From Misgurnus anguillicaudatus (lineage: Eukaryota; Chordata; Actinopteri; Cypriniformes; Cobitidae): a stretch of DNA of 64,000 bases. Position 1 is the first letter of the stretch; the number at the start of each line of letters is the position of its first letter. The notes below the pieces were generated by a model. It was not told where the DNA came from and ran no database searches. It worked only from the letters and a program-made list of their open reading frames with translations. A program made the position numbers and the translations under genes. Shown in pieces: positions 11,250-22,559 of this stretch. The stretch is from positions 12,311,501 through 12,375,500 of the forward strand of contig NC_073354.2 of NCBI RefSeq assembly GCF_027580225.2. Reading direction: 5' to 3'.

Positions 11250-13557
11250 TAGACCAGGGGTCGGCAACTGGCGGCCCGCGGGCCAAAAGTGGCCCGCCAG
11301 CAATATTTTCTGGCCCGCCGGATTAATTTGAAGTCCGTTTTTTTCATTTTTTTTTTAATCAGACTTTTTTATTTTACAATAACAGTTTACAAAAATGTCC
11401 CCGTGTATCATTCCTTCATTCGTTTTTTCAAATCAAAACCAAAAAGAAAATAAAGAAAAACGACTTTCTATTATTTATTTCCTGAACTAAAATCAAACGA
11501 CTCGTTTTCTGAATGTGCGCTCAGATCAAAAATAAAAAAATGAATGAAAACGGGTTCGGACAAATTTTAATTGAACACCTTAGCAGACATATACCAATGA
11601 AATAAATTTAAACAGATCAGGTACTAACAGATTACATTTTAATAAGGGTTTTAATAAGGGTTTGAATAGCAACCATGCTTTCCTGTAAGTCTCATTCGCT
11701 TACAGTCCGACTTTTGAACTTTTTTCATTATTATTTATTTGCGTATATTATTATTATTATTATTATTATTTATTGCTACACTGACAAATAGCAAGAATGT
11801 CCTGAAAAAAATATGTATAATAGCTATCTTAACGGGCCGCTTTTTCTCGTTCTCTTTACCAGCGCATCCGCGATCATAACTGTCATTAGAGTTTGAGCAT
11901 ACTTCTAAAACACAATCGATCAAATAATTGCTGAGGTATGACTTCATGAATCATTTGCAAATTTACCTCGTAAATCATGTCAATTCATCACGCGTGAAGA
12001 CGTTAAACTCCGTGACATTGCAAATTACTGAAAAGTAATTGCTGGCTTTTAGAAACCACTACAAAATATGATAAAAATAAACTCTTTTACTGCAATAATA
12101 TTTTAACTAATACACTTTTAAAGTAGATTTGAAAGGAATACTGTTGTTTTCTGCTACGTGAACTTGGGGCTCGAGCGCCCGACCTAAGGTTCGACCTGCC
12201 TTCGAAAACAGCAAGTCAAGTTCGTTTACCGTTAATTATTAAGACTAAATGGGCAGGTAAATTCGTTAAAAAATGAAAGTAATCCGCCAAAATATGGTTT
12301 TACATGTCTATTAAAATAAAGCCATTATTAATTTTCCTAACGCATAGTTCTTTGATCTTTACCTCCGTTTAAAACGCTATAAATGTGTCAAAGGAGGATG
12401 TTCAGCAATTTGAACAGCAACTCCGCAACCACCTCGGTTTATGATGGTGAGAAATTTGAGTGAGAGGCTTTGTCCTATTTAATTTATTATTTATATTTCA
12501 TTATAAATACAATGAATACAATGTTAAAAAAATATTTTTATTGGCACGAACACAATTTTTGTATAACATTTAAAATTATCTGTCTCTTTTCGTTAGAGAC
12601 ATTTGAATGTGAGAGTCTGGAAACGAAACGTGACGTTAAGTTTTGCGGACCCGTCAGGTCGGGAAATAAAGCGGGTGAACACAAATGAATCTATGAATAG
12701 AACCTTGTCGGAGCTGGACAAAAAACAGTCCAGCGGAGACCTCCTTAAACCTTAGGTGTGTATGTATGTGTCCCGGTTAAATATTAATAAAAAAAGGAAT
12801 AGTTCAAAAGTCGGACTGTAAGAGTATTTCATGAGAGCATAAATGCCTGTAATATTACCACTATAGTACTTGATCTGTTTAAAATGATTTCATTGATATA
12901 TTATGCCTATAAAGGAGTTAAATAAAAAAAATGTCTAATCCAGTAATTAATTTTTTTATCTGAGCACACAATCAGAAAACCCGTGGTGGTTAATTTTTTC
13001 ATTTTTGTTTTTAATTTGAAAAAAAAAACGATTGAACGAATGATACACAGACCCATTACCATGTTTTTAGCAATTTTTAATGCCGTCTTTCGTCTTTTAA
13101 ATAGGAAACAAAGACAATGTTTCTTGACAAAAGATCAGATAGCCTATACTAGGCTAATTCAAAATAAGACGTAAGTGTTCCAACAACAGTTGGCCCGCCA
13201 TCTACTGGCTAAAAAAAATATTGGCCCGCGGCCAAAGTTCCTTGCCGACCCCTGTTATAGACGGTTTCATCGGACCCATGTGCGATGATTCGATTATGCG
13301 TCTAGTTGGAACTTTACTTCCGGTTTCAGTTTTTAAGGGTCTGACTAGTTGCTAAACTGAACTTTTGAACAAATACCTTGTTGAAAATAACAAATGTTTT
13401 GGTTTCCTATGTAATCTACGCGTTGTTTATTTTGCTTGTTATATAAATAAACTACTTTAAAAGGACTTTGTTGTTATTTACTCTTAGCGGAGTTTACCGG
13501 AAGTTACGTGTTGACCACGAAAGCCTTTCTTTATGTTGTTACTGCTGAAACCGTCTA
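11250..13557. mobile_element. 300-bp MITE with TA target site, split by a hAT element
   Basis: The ends are TAGACGGTTTCA and TGAAACCGTCTA, flanked by TA (11248-11249 and 13558-13559). The core is 11250-11254 plus 13263-13557. The uninterrupted paralogue at 14265-14360 reads straight across the insertion site, so this MITE is an insertion into an older repeat. A TA target suggests Tc1/mariner-type mobilisation. Confidence 0.8.
11255..13254. mobile_element. 2.0-kb non-autonomous hAT element with exact 8-bp TSD
   Basis: It begins CAGGGGTCGGCAACTGGCGG and ends TTGCCGACCCCTG, with TTATAGAC duplicated at 11247-11254 and 13255-13262. GGCCCGC-rich sub-terminal blocks (GGCCCGCGGGCC on the left, GGCCCGCGGCC on the right) strengthen the inverted structure. 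No transposase is recognisable. The middle contains a segment bounded by a perfect 22-bp inverted repeat (11699-11720 and 12801-12822), and within it sequence shared with the hAT at 46606-47836. Confidence 0.9.
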
Positions 13558-13656
13558 TAGAAAACATACAGCAGTAAAAACATACAAAAAACATCAGTGT
13601 AAAAATAAAGGAAATGATATAAAAACAGGACAATTATAATATTTATAGGTATTAAA

Positions 13657-14240
13657 TTAAAATAAAATAAAATAAAGTAAAATATAAAATAAAGTAAATA
13701 AATAAAAAATAAGTAAGCAAGTAAGTAAATAGTAAAAATAAGTAAAAAATAAAAAATAAGTAAAAAAATAAAAAATAAGTAAAAAAATAAAAAATAAGTA
13801 AAAAAATAAAAAATAAGTAAAAAAATAAAAAATAAGTAAAAAAATAAAAAATAAGTAAAAAAATAAAAAATAAGTAAAAAAATAAAAAATAAGTAAAAAA
13901 ATTAAAAATAAGTAAAAAAATTAAAAATAAGTAAAAAAATTAAAAATAAGTAAAAAATAAAATATAAGTAAAAAATAAAATATAAGTAAAAAATAAAATA
14001 TAAGTAAAAAATAAAATATAAGTAAAAAATAAAATATAAGTAAAAAATAAATTATAAGTAAAAAATAAATTATAAGTAAAAAATAAATTATAAGTAAAAA
14101 ATACTAAAAATAAGTAAAAAATACTAAAAATAAGTAAAAAATACTAAAAATAAGTAAAAAATACTAAAAATAAGTAAAAAATACTAAAAATAAGTAAAAA
14201 ATACTAAAAATAAGTAAAAAATAAAAAATAAGTAAAAAAT
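13657..14240. repeat. AT-rich minisatellite (AAGTAAAAAATAAA-type)
   Basis: Tandem variants of a 15-20 bp purine-rich unit with internal subfamilies: first AAAAAATAAAAAATAAGT, then AAAATATAAGT, then AATACTAAAAATAAGT. It extends in broken form to about 14470. The blocks of identical variants indicate stepwise amplification. Confidence 0.95.
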
Positions 14241-14264
14241 AAATAAATAAAACAGCTATATGCT

Positions 14265-14360
14265 ATGCTATGTTTTCTATAAGCAGCTTTGCAACAATGC
14301 AACATTGTGAAAAGCACTAAGAAAATAAATGTGAAATAAATGTTACAAATGTCACAAAAA
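14265..14360 (+). repeat. Uninterrupted copy of the 11.2-kb retroposon-tail repeat
   Basis: It reads TTTTCTATAAGCAGCTTTGC followed by AACAATGCAACATTG and AAAAGCACTAAGAAAATAAA. This is the inverse complement of 11175-11249 joined to 13558-13572. It supplies the empty site for the MITE insertion there. Confidence 0.85.
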
Positions 14361-14454
14361 ACCCATAAGTAAAAAATAAGTAAAAAATAAAAATAAGTAA
14401 AAAATAAGAAATAAGTAAAATTTTTGAAAATAAGTAAAAAATAAGTAAAAAAAA

Positions 14455-14490
14455 TAAAAATAAATAAATAAATAAATAAATACATTAGAA

Positions 14491-14573
<83 letters not shown>

Positions 14574-14583
14574 AATAAAATAA
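14455..14583. repeat. (TAAA)n microsatellite
   Basis: About 30 tandem TAAA units with one interruption near 14482-14491. It creates a long artificial minus-strand reading frame of repeated Phe-Ile-Tyr-Leu. Confidence 0.95.
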
Positions 14584-14639
14584 AAATGTACACCAAGTAG
14601 TCAATATATTGTATTCTATTCTCAGTTAGATTTATAACT

Positions 14640-14830
14640 AATATCTTCAGTACAGTAGTTGACGGTACCCATTGACTTCCATAGTAGTTGTTTTTCCTAC
14701 TATGGAAGTCAATGAGTACGGACAACTGTGTGCTCAAGATCATTTATCAAAATATCTTCTTTTGTATTCAACAGAATAAAGAAACGCATACAGGTTTACA
14801 ACAAGAGACTGAGTAAATGATGAACCATCC
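14640..14830. mobile_element. TTAA MITE, right half
   Basis: A hairpin (TTGACTTCCATAGTAG and CTACTATGGAAGTCAA) is followed by GAGTAAATGATGAACCATCCCT and TTAA (14831-14834). It is related to 6385-6581. Confidence 0.65.
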
Positions 14831-14837
14831 CTTTAAT

Positions 14838-16968
14838 GTGATGAATATTGTCAATATGTAAGCTATAAAACTTTTTTGCTGTATGTAATAATGTAAAAAA
14901 ACAAAGCAGAGAGACAACCAGCTATACAAACAGACAGATCTTTAGAGGTTAAGCCATATATTATGGGCTGGGACACCATCGTCATTGCCGTTTTCTTTAT
15001 AACCCTGCACAAGGATTAGATCCTCAGGCCGGTTTAATTATATCTTTAAAGCACTTGGCAGGCCCTTAAGCATTGTAGTCTAGTGCGAATAGCACCTCTG
15101 GACTTTAGCCCAGACATGGTAAATATGAAGCCAGACCCAATATCACCTCTCCACAGATAACAATCTAGCCAGAGACCAAAACCAATACCTGCTTCTTCAT
15201 TTACTGAGATTTCATCTTCTTGTGACCATAAAGTATCCTGTGGTCTAAGTGGCTCTGGTATCTGTCCACAGCCTTAGCACCACAACGTTTGAACAGGGGG
15301 ACACAACGTCAGCGCCAGTGGACTTTAGCAATTAAAATTTTAATCAATTAAGTCCCGCACATTATTTTCACAAGCATCTTCCTTTAGAAACCAAAAAACG
15401 TCAGGCATAGATTAAGGGTATTGAAGTATATAATTTAAAGCAAACAGTTTGAAGATGCTTAGTCAAAGATTGAAAGCCAACGGGCAGCAGGGATTTTCAT
15501 TAGTGTGTTGTTGTTTTACTGTATCTTTGTAGCTATTTCTTCACATTAAAGGCTGAGATTCTTGGGGGCATTGGTCAAGACTGTTTATGAGTCTCATGAT
15601 AATGTTGGTGTTGTTTTAGCATCTGATGCTGCACATTTCTTTCAGTGAGACGTTTCATTAGAAAACTTAACAGAGATAACACTGCTTATGTCCTCAGGCC
15701 ACAACTTTCTGACTAACAACTTGACTTTTGAGCTTTGAGGTGATTTAATGTGACCATAAAAATGTTTATACATTTCATTACACTAAAGTAACGCCTCAGA
15801 GCCTCAATGTGCTTTAAACATAATGGGGTTTTACTGATAAAAACAATAGCCATATACTTCGGAACAAATTTAATTTGAAAAAATCCCCAAAAGATATTCT
15901 TTATATGCTTAATATGATTTTTTTTATACAATATTCTTTAGTCTATGGTTAACCTTTAGATACTGTAAATGTAACTGATTAAGACGTTATAATAATAAGA
16001 GTATGTGTATGTGTATGTTTCTATGTGTGCTCGTATTTCTTGAGATGTGGGGATTCACGGGGCCCACATGAGCTTTGTAACCATTTGTGAACATGCAAAC
16101 CCGTGTGGAGAGCCTTTTTGTTGTTGAACATATGAATGTGTGTACATAAGCCTATGTATCTGTGAGCAAGTGTATGTTTCGGCGCTTTAATTGAATCAGG
16201 CCCTTGGGAAAGCTGACTGTCTCAGCTGTAGGGCTGTGATCTCATCTCAATGTGCGACTGGCCGAGTACTCGCAGTCACTCACAGTCAAGTCAATATCAC
16301 GGATAAATATTGCAAAGGCCTGTTCTCTGGGCTCCATGAATAATGAATGGAGCCATTTTGCCACTAAACCTGCCTGTTGTCTTGCAGGGCGTGCATGAGC
16401 ACGTCTCCATTTCCGTCTCTCCTGTCTGTCTGTATTGGTGGAGGAGTAAATTCCTCATTATAAACTGACCTATATGAGAGGGATCAGATGGAGTCACATC
16501 TCTTCTCTTTGTATGATTTATTGCTAGATCCGAGTGACCTGGGATGAGTTCAGATCTCGGTATTGATCCTCAGCAGGGCTGTGGATGAGGAGATTTACCT
16601 CTTTTGTATAAGTATATTTACTTCCAAGCCGTATAGCTGGCAATTGACAGCTTCAAAGCCGATCTCTGATATATTCATCTGTAAAAGAGCAGCATGTAGA
16701 GAGCATGGTGCTAGCAATGCCAGGGTGCTAACATTGCAAAGGGTTTAAATACTCACATATTGAAAAAAAGTATGCTTTAAATGCACGTTCGAATTGCCAT
16801 AAGATTGCGTTGAAAGGTCTGTCATTCACTCCTGTCACTTATTGGCTATTGTGAAAGTACTGACACTGAAAGTAGTTATCCACATTTAAAAACCCAAAGT
16901 ATCAAATAGAGGATATGATTGGGGCAGCCCTAATTTACTTGTGAACAGAACAGGAGATGTAAGATTTT
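14838..16968. other. No recognised feature over 2.1 kb
   Basis: Repeat-poor for this window. No ORF longer than about 70 codons and no recognisable exon, RNA gene or transposon end. A quiet candidate for host-specific sequence. Confidence 0.5.
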
Positions 16969-16969
16969 G

Positions 16970-18345
16970 GGCTGTATCATACACCCGGCGCAAGGCAGCG
17001 CAATGCGGGACACAAGTGTCTTTTGCTAGCTTCAACCCGGCTCAATGATAATTTTACGTTGTTTAAAACAACACTATGTAGTTTTTTTACCTTTAAATAA
17101 TAACTCTAAAATTATTTCAGTGATAGAACAAATTTTAACTGGACAAATTGTACTGTTGCTGCTACCTGTGCAGCCTCCTAGCTGCTACAAGCACACTTTG
17201 AAAGTGGCGGTGGAGGGTACAGCACACAGCCCCGCCCCTTCCCTTGCCTGCAGAAGAGTGTCTGATACCAGGCACTGTTGCGCTTTTCGACCACATGGGG
17301 GAGCTGTAAGTCATTTTTACATGGAAACTACATAGTGTTGCTTTAAATAACAAATGCATTTGCGCCCAATTTTGCATCCATGGGCGTTCTGGTCTGAAAA
17401 CGAGGTGTGTTCAGGCACATTGTTGGCACGTTGCTATTTTGAGGCAACTAAAATAGACTACGCCATTGACCAATTAAAACCTGGTCGCAATATTGCTTTT
17501 GTTATTTAATGAGCGCGTTCGTAATATGGGACGACAATGCGCGTTTGCTTATCACGCACATGGATGCGCTGCAGAACAAAACCCTTTTTATAATATGAAA
17601 AATTAAAGGATTAAAATGTAAACGATTATTCTCTTGAACGTAAATGAGGACCGATTATGAGACATTAGAAGGCATAAAGAGCTGCTTCACCTGTAGCCTG
17701 GTAAATAATTAAATGTTTTACTTTCAACAAATGCAAATATTGCATATATTTTAAATGTTTTTTAAATGCTACCCCACGGATTTATTGTATATGATGACTC
17801 TGTACCTGTGCTTTAAAAAACTCATGACGCTGTCCGAGTGCTGAAACGGCTCTCCGCACGTTTGTAAATTCTTTATCTCCTGTTTGATGATAATAGATAT
17901 CAATACATTTACAGCAATTAAAAACCTGCTAATTTTACTTCCATGAATAAAAGAAAAACGGCTTTTAAAGGGTTTAATCCAAAAAACAACAATTTCAATA
18001 CAAGTGAAAACAACAAAATTGTTTAACATTAATCTTAATTGGTGGTCTTCTTCCTCAGCTTAGTTTTTCAGTTTACAAAGTCTGTCATCTAAATAGGGAT
18101 TAGACATAGCGCCAGCGCAACTGGCTTTTAAAGGGGATGAGAGATAAGACTCTCATTTTATTGCACGTTACGCCCAAAACACACCCATTACTCACATGAG
18201 AATAGGAACAACCCTTTTCGACCGTGCCCTCGGCACAAAAAAACATTTTTCCCGTCGTTAAATTAGCAAAAGTGGATTTGGACACGCCCATTTAAACCGT
18301 GCGCCGTCCGCTTTCGACCATGCACTTAGATCGTTAAAATAGGCA
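16970..18345. mobile_element. Non-autonomous PIF/Harbinger-like element
   Basis: The left end is GGGCTGTATCATACACCCGG and the right end is GATCGTTAAAATAGG. Both sub-termini align with the better preserved element at 51067-52337: GGTGTGTTCAGGCAC with GGCGTGTTCCGGCAC, and GTTACGCCCAAAACACACCC with GTAACGCCCAAACCACACC. It has lost any transposase or Myb-like ORF. A separate MITE is inserted at 17061-17348. Confidence 0.7.
17061..17348. mobile_element. MITE with AACACTATGTAGTTT ends, nested
   Basis: The left end reads AAAACAACACTATGTAGTTT. The right end reads, inverted, AAAGCAACACTATGTAGTTT. The 288-bp element sits within the Harbinger-like element, whose sequence resumes with AACAAATGCATTTGCGCCC. 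Confidence 0.85.
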
Positions 18346-18727
18346 GGGGCATTGCACAAGATCTCGGGCCCTATGCATAGGCAGTCCTGACGGGCCCCCA
18401 TGCCCCACCCCCATAATATATTCCAGACTTTTCATGGGCTCTTTCTTCCTTTGGGGCCCTGGTAATCAGTACTGGTTTTACCCCCAGTCTGATGCCCCTA
18501 AAAAAATAGGGCCTCTGATCTGTAAACATCACACATTCCCATAAAGTCTTTTATCGCTTTTTTATGTTGATTGTAGTTTGTACCTGTATTTCCTATAATT
18601 TGTATCCATTTTTTGCAGTGGAAACAAATGCAGGGCTCCAACAACTGCACTTACTGCTGAAATTTTTTTTATGCCACCTGTTGTTGTTGTTAAACGTCGA
18701 GAGAAAGCATTCTTTTTTGCAAGTTTT

Positions 18728-18862
18728 TGCATTCGTCAGACACTTTTATCCAAAGTGACTTTGTGTCCAAAGTGTTTTTATTTATTATAAGCATTATTGG
18801 AATTGAACCAATATCACTCTGGTACTGCTGATAATATGCTCTACCAATTGAGCTATATAATT
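18728..18862 (-). mobile_element. tRNA-derived SINE
   Basis: On the minus strand the element starts TATAGCTCAATTGGTAGAGC (RNA polymerase III A-box region). About 45 bases later comes GGTTCAATTCC (B-box), and the tail is CTTTGGATAAAAGTGTCTGA, the L2-type tail shared by many cyprinid SINEs and LINEs. It is not a functional tRNA gene: there is no acceptor stem, and the body continues into the tail. Confidence 0.8.
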
Positions 18863-18867
18863 TTTTC

Positions 18868-19539
18868 AATTTTATTTATTTATATAGCGCTTTTCACAAT
18901 ACTCAATTGTTTCAAAGCAGCTTTACATTAATAGAAGCAGTAAAAGCACAGAAAAACGACAGAAAGCATAACATAATACACAATAGCATAAGCAGTCAAA
19001 TTTGCTGCGGCTATGACGCAACATTATGAGCGAGCATATTACTAATGTAACGTCTAGAAGAAGAAGCTAAGTTAAGCCAAAGCAGGCTACCTCCCCGGGG
19101 TAAAAAACCCCCTAGGAGAAAAAAAACAAAAACCCCGGGTTGTTTAGCCGAGGAAATAAAAATAAAAGTCCTAGGAGGGAAAAACCCTTGGGAGATATAC
19201 ATGTATATACACACATATAAACGGATAAGGAGCTTAAGCGGAGATTAAGCGGAGATTAAGCAGAGATTAAGCGGATATTAAGCGGGTCCTGCCGGTGGTC
19301 GTTGGTCAGGCATCAGCTGGGCATCACATTGAAGGACGACCAGTAGATCAGAGGTGTGCCGACTTTCACATCTACCGGAACTGGGTCTGTTTGTCCCATT
19401 GTCCTCAGGGTCAATGGGACCCAGGGACGAGACAGGGAGAGAAAAACAAAATCATATTAGCGTAGGGGCTGTTCACATGTAATGCAAGTGTCACACAGTG
19501 ATGTGGTTTAATCAGCTTAGTTTCAGACAGACTAACTAT
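18868..19539 (-). repeat. 0.67-kb interspersed retroposon-like repeat, copy 1
   Basis: Over 90 percent identical by eye to 57935-58586, with the same far end (GACAGACTAACTAT). The left end carries TTTATATAGCGCTTTTCACA, which on the minus strand is AAAAGCGCTATATAAATAAA plus an ATTG-rich tail. This recalls L2-type LINE or SINE 3' ends. The interior has CCCCGGGGTAAAAAACCCCC and an 11-bp tandem repeat at 19231-19284. No ORF is present. Confidence 0.75.
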
Positions 19540-20336
19540 TATATATAAAATTTTCCTCCGAAATAAAAAACCTTATAACTCATTTAGAAATATTTTATTT
19601 TATTTATTTACATGGTTTCATTCCGTTTTGAAAAATGATTCCTGTGACAAGCTATAAAGATATCACACTCGACTGAGATTTGGCTGTGTTTTGCTGAAGC
19701 GGTTGCTAAGTTGCTGTTGTTGTGGTAACCAGCTCTCTATGCCCTTGAACGGAGGAAAACTCTGGCCTAGCTGGGCAGGGTTAGTGCAATGTGATTGACG
19801 GCTCGCTGCTAGGAAAGCACTGTGCGTGGGTTAGAAATAAGCTGCCCCGCTGGGTGGCTCAAAGGGTCTTGCTTGGGCTACACAGCCAAAACTGTCTACC
19901 TGAAAAATAGATGGCTATGAGAAGCAACCAAGAGAGACGAGTTAGTGACAGACATCTAGATGAATCATCGGTTCTTTCAGAAAGCAGAAAGCCAAAGAAT
20001 GAGAAAAGATCATGGGTTGGCAGGATATTGTGGATATTATAGGGGACATTTGGTTAATGAACAAAGGTTTTCTTTATTTTGTTCCACTATACAAACCCAC
20101 CACTGTGAGTGACTGTATGTTTCCTATTCTCATTATTTAAGTAATCAGTGGCATTTGAAGGCAAGCATCACTATTTTTTTCACTTATTTGGTTTATTTTT
20201 TTATATTTTGAATGTTAAGCAGGTTAAAAAATCACATAGACTTGGATTGAGGAAGGGATATAAGCTATGGGGTCAGAGACTTTTCTTGCACTATAAGCAA
20301 CCACCAATAACATCCTAAGAACCAAGAAGCAATTCC
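19540..20336. other. No recognised feature
   Basis: Repeat-poor. The interval 19640-19870 has balanced composition but no gene evidence. Confidence 0.45.
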
Positions 20337-20342
20337 CTAACA

Positions 20343-20944
20343 TACGGTGGCCTTGAAGTGCAATTTTATTTACAAGATTTAAAACAAATTTACAAGTTTG
20401 TAAATGTGTTTAAAAACTTGTACATTTGTTCACTTATTGTAAATATGTTAAAAAACTTGTAATTTTGTTTGCTCATTGTAAATTTGTTAAAAAACTTGTA
20501 AATGTGTTCACTCATTGTAAATTTGTTAAAAAACTTGTAAATGTTTTCACTCATTGTAAATTTGTTGAAAAACTTGTACATTTCACGAGTTCGGGGTGGA
20601 GGAGGGATTCTGAAAGATGCGAAGGATTTCGGTGAGTTTAACTGTGGTTTATATATGGCTTGCTTTCGAGCTGATTGGGTGTATTGTTGATTACCGATTG
20701 AAAGCGGCTGTGCTATTGACTACTGATTGAAAACAGCTGAAGTCACTTAGGTATTTTATTTGACGTGTTCCTCCCGAACTTTGTTAATAAAACATCATTT
20801 ATTAAATTTTTTTTACATTTGTTTAAAAAACTTGTAAATGTGTTAAAAAAACTTGTAAATTTGTTTAAAAACTTGTAAATTTGTTTTAAAATTTAAATTT
20901 TTAATTTTAAATCAATTTTAAAATTGCACTTCAAGGCCACCGTA
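20343..20944. mobile_element. Inverted-repeat element carrying a 39-bp tandem array
   Basis: Perfect 26-bp TIRs begin TACGGTGGCCTTGAAGTGCA, and CTAACA is repeated exactly outside each end (20337-20342 and 20945-20950). The interior has about four 39-bp units (20426-20585) containing TTGTAAATTTGTTAAAAAAC and a 200-bp non-repetitive block (20587-20797). There is no transposase. A 6-bp TSD does not fit hAT, Tc1, Harbinger or TTAA families, so the superfamily is left open. Confidence 0.8.
20426..20585. repeat. 39-bp minisatellite, about 4 units
   Basis: Units contain TTGTAAATTTGTTAAAAAAC followed by TTGTAAATGTGTTCACTCA. Because 39 is a multiple of 3, both strands stay open and give periodic 13-residue translations. 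This is a by-product, not coding evidence. Confidence 0.9.
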
Positions 20945-21374
20945 CTAACAACTACATCTTACACCAAGCACCACTGATATTTTCTTTAGAAAGCGTGAAA
21001 ATCTAATCTGTTTGTATGTTGTTTACTTTTGTCTGTGAATGCTGGTGGGGGCTTTGTGTCTGTTTGCTGGTGAGCTTGTCAAGTCAGGTAGCTTATAATT
21101 TTGTGTGTTGTTGTGTGTACTTGTACTCTGCTGCAAATGCGTCAGCATCAGTGGACCTGTATCAAAGCTTGGGCATGTGATTTGTTTTTTGAAGGCCATT
21201 TATATGTTGTCAAAGCATCTGCGGTTGCATAACTGCCAACTGCCAAACAACAGTTACATCTTTAGTGGCTGTGAAAAAGGAAATCAGAAAAGTTAAAAAG
21301 AGGGAGTGAATCAACATCTGAAGCTGGTACAATGATTTTTTTTCATGAAAGTGTAAGAAAGATGAAAAATAAAT

Positions 21375-21482
21375 AATAAAATTATTATTATTATTATTAA
21401 GTATTGTTATTATTATTATTATTATATTTATTATTAAAATTATTATTATAATAACTATTACTATTAGTAGTAGTATTATCAT
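21375..21482. repeat. (TTA)n microsatellite
   Basis: Imperfect ATT/TTA triplet run. Confidence 0.95.
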
Positions 21483-21643
21483 CCACTGTACTTTTTTCTT
21501 TGCATTGGTCACCCCCTTCTGTGTAAATCAGGACTGCCTAAGGATTAGCCACGACTAATCGTTTGCAGAATAAAACTTTTTGTTTTCATAATATATGCGG
21601 GTTTACTGTGTTTAATAATCATATATAATTACACACACACACG

Positions 21644-21960
21644 CAGGGCTGGCAAAATCGCTAGCCCGACGCCCAGGGGCTGTTGTGCCTTGCAGGCGGG
21701 CTACCAAAATGCATCTCTGCCCTGTCTGTCGGGCTATCTTGACTTATAGGGAGGAAAAATATATTTAAATGCTTATGCATTCTGTCACAGATTTGGATGG
21801 ATAATTATCATGGTGTATGAAATTCAGGAATCAGGTAATTAAATTGCGCTTGAATGCGCGTTTGCGTTTACTTTCGCGATTGCGCAAAGTCACAAATTGT
21901 ACAGGAAGCAAGCAGTACTGATATGTCATTGATGATCTGGATCTGTTGCGCAAAATTATC
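21644..21960. mobile_element. hAT-like left-end fragment, tentative
   Basis: It starts CAGGGCTGGCAAAATCGC and has repeated GCTAGCCCGAC / GTCGGGCTA words typical of hAT ends. No right end or TSD was found. Confidence 0.35.
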
Positions 21961-22018
21961 CTCACGTACAAAAATGAAATCTCCCGCAGCAAGCTTTAAA
22001 GTGATATACACTCACCTA

Positions 22019-22555
22019 AAGGATTATTAGGAACACCATACTACTACTGTGTTTCACCCCCTTTCACCTTCAGAACTGCATTAATTCTACGTGACATTGA
22101 TTCAACAAGGTGCTGGAAGCATTCTTTAAAAATGTTGGCCCATATTGATAGGATAGCATCTTGCAGTTGATGGAGATTTGTGGGATACACATCCAGGACA
22201 TGAAGCTCCCGTTCCACCACATCCCAAAGATGCTCTATTGGGTTGAGATCTGGTGACTGTGGGGGCCATTTTAGTACAGTGAACTCATTGTCATGTTCAA
22301 GAAACCAATTTGAAATTATTCAAGCTTTGTGACATGGTGCATTATCCTGCTAGAAGTAGCCATCAGAGGATGGATACATGGTGGTCATAAAGGGATGGAC
22401 ATGGTCAAAAACAATGTTCAGGTAGGCCGTGGTATTTAAACAATGCCCAATTGACACTAAGGGGCCTAAAATGTGCCAAGAAAACATCCCCCACACCATT
22501 ACACCATTGCATTAATGAGAAATTGAACATCCTAAATTAATCCTTAAGGTGAGTG
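22019..22555 (-). mobile_element. Internally deleted Tc1/mariner element, copy A
   Basis: It starts CACTCACCTAAAGGATTATT and ends with a decayed inverse of this (CCTTAAGGTGAGTG), flanked by TA (22017-22018 and 22556-22557). On the minus strand it keeps the C-terminal part of a transposase of the same type as at 40.4 kb, broken by mutations. The N-terminal part is deleted. The deletion junction, joining sequence that reads GCACATTTTAGGCCCCTTAG on the minus strand to the other end, matches copy B at 43.3 kb, so both derive from one deleted source. Confidence 0.85.
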
Positions 22556-22559
22556 TAGA

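Noticed and set aside
14204..14743. Longest uninterrupted frame in the 10-20 kb region (179 codons, minus strand)
   Set aside because: It is the translation of (TAAA)n and the adjoining minisatellite, plus repeat sequence; composition is Phe-Ile-Tyr-Leu runs only.
18790..18862. tRNA gene on the minus strand
   Set aside because: A- and B-box-like motifs exist, but there is no acceptor stem and the sequence runs into an L2-type tail, so it is a SINE.
20390..20635. Periodic 13-residue protein repeats on both strands
   Set aside because: They come from a 39-bp tandem array whose length is a multiple of three; both strands are open equally.
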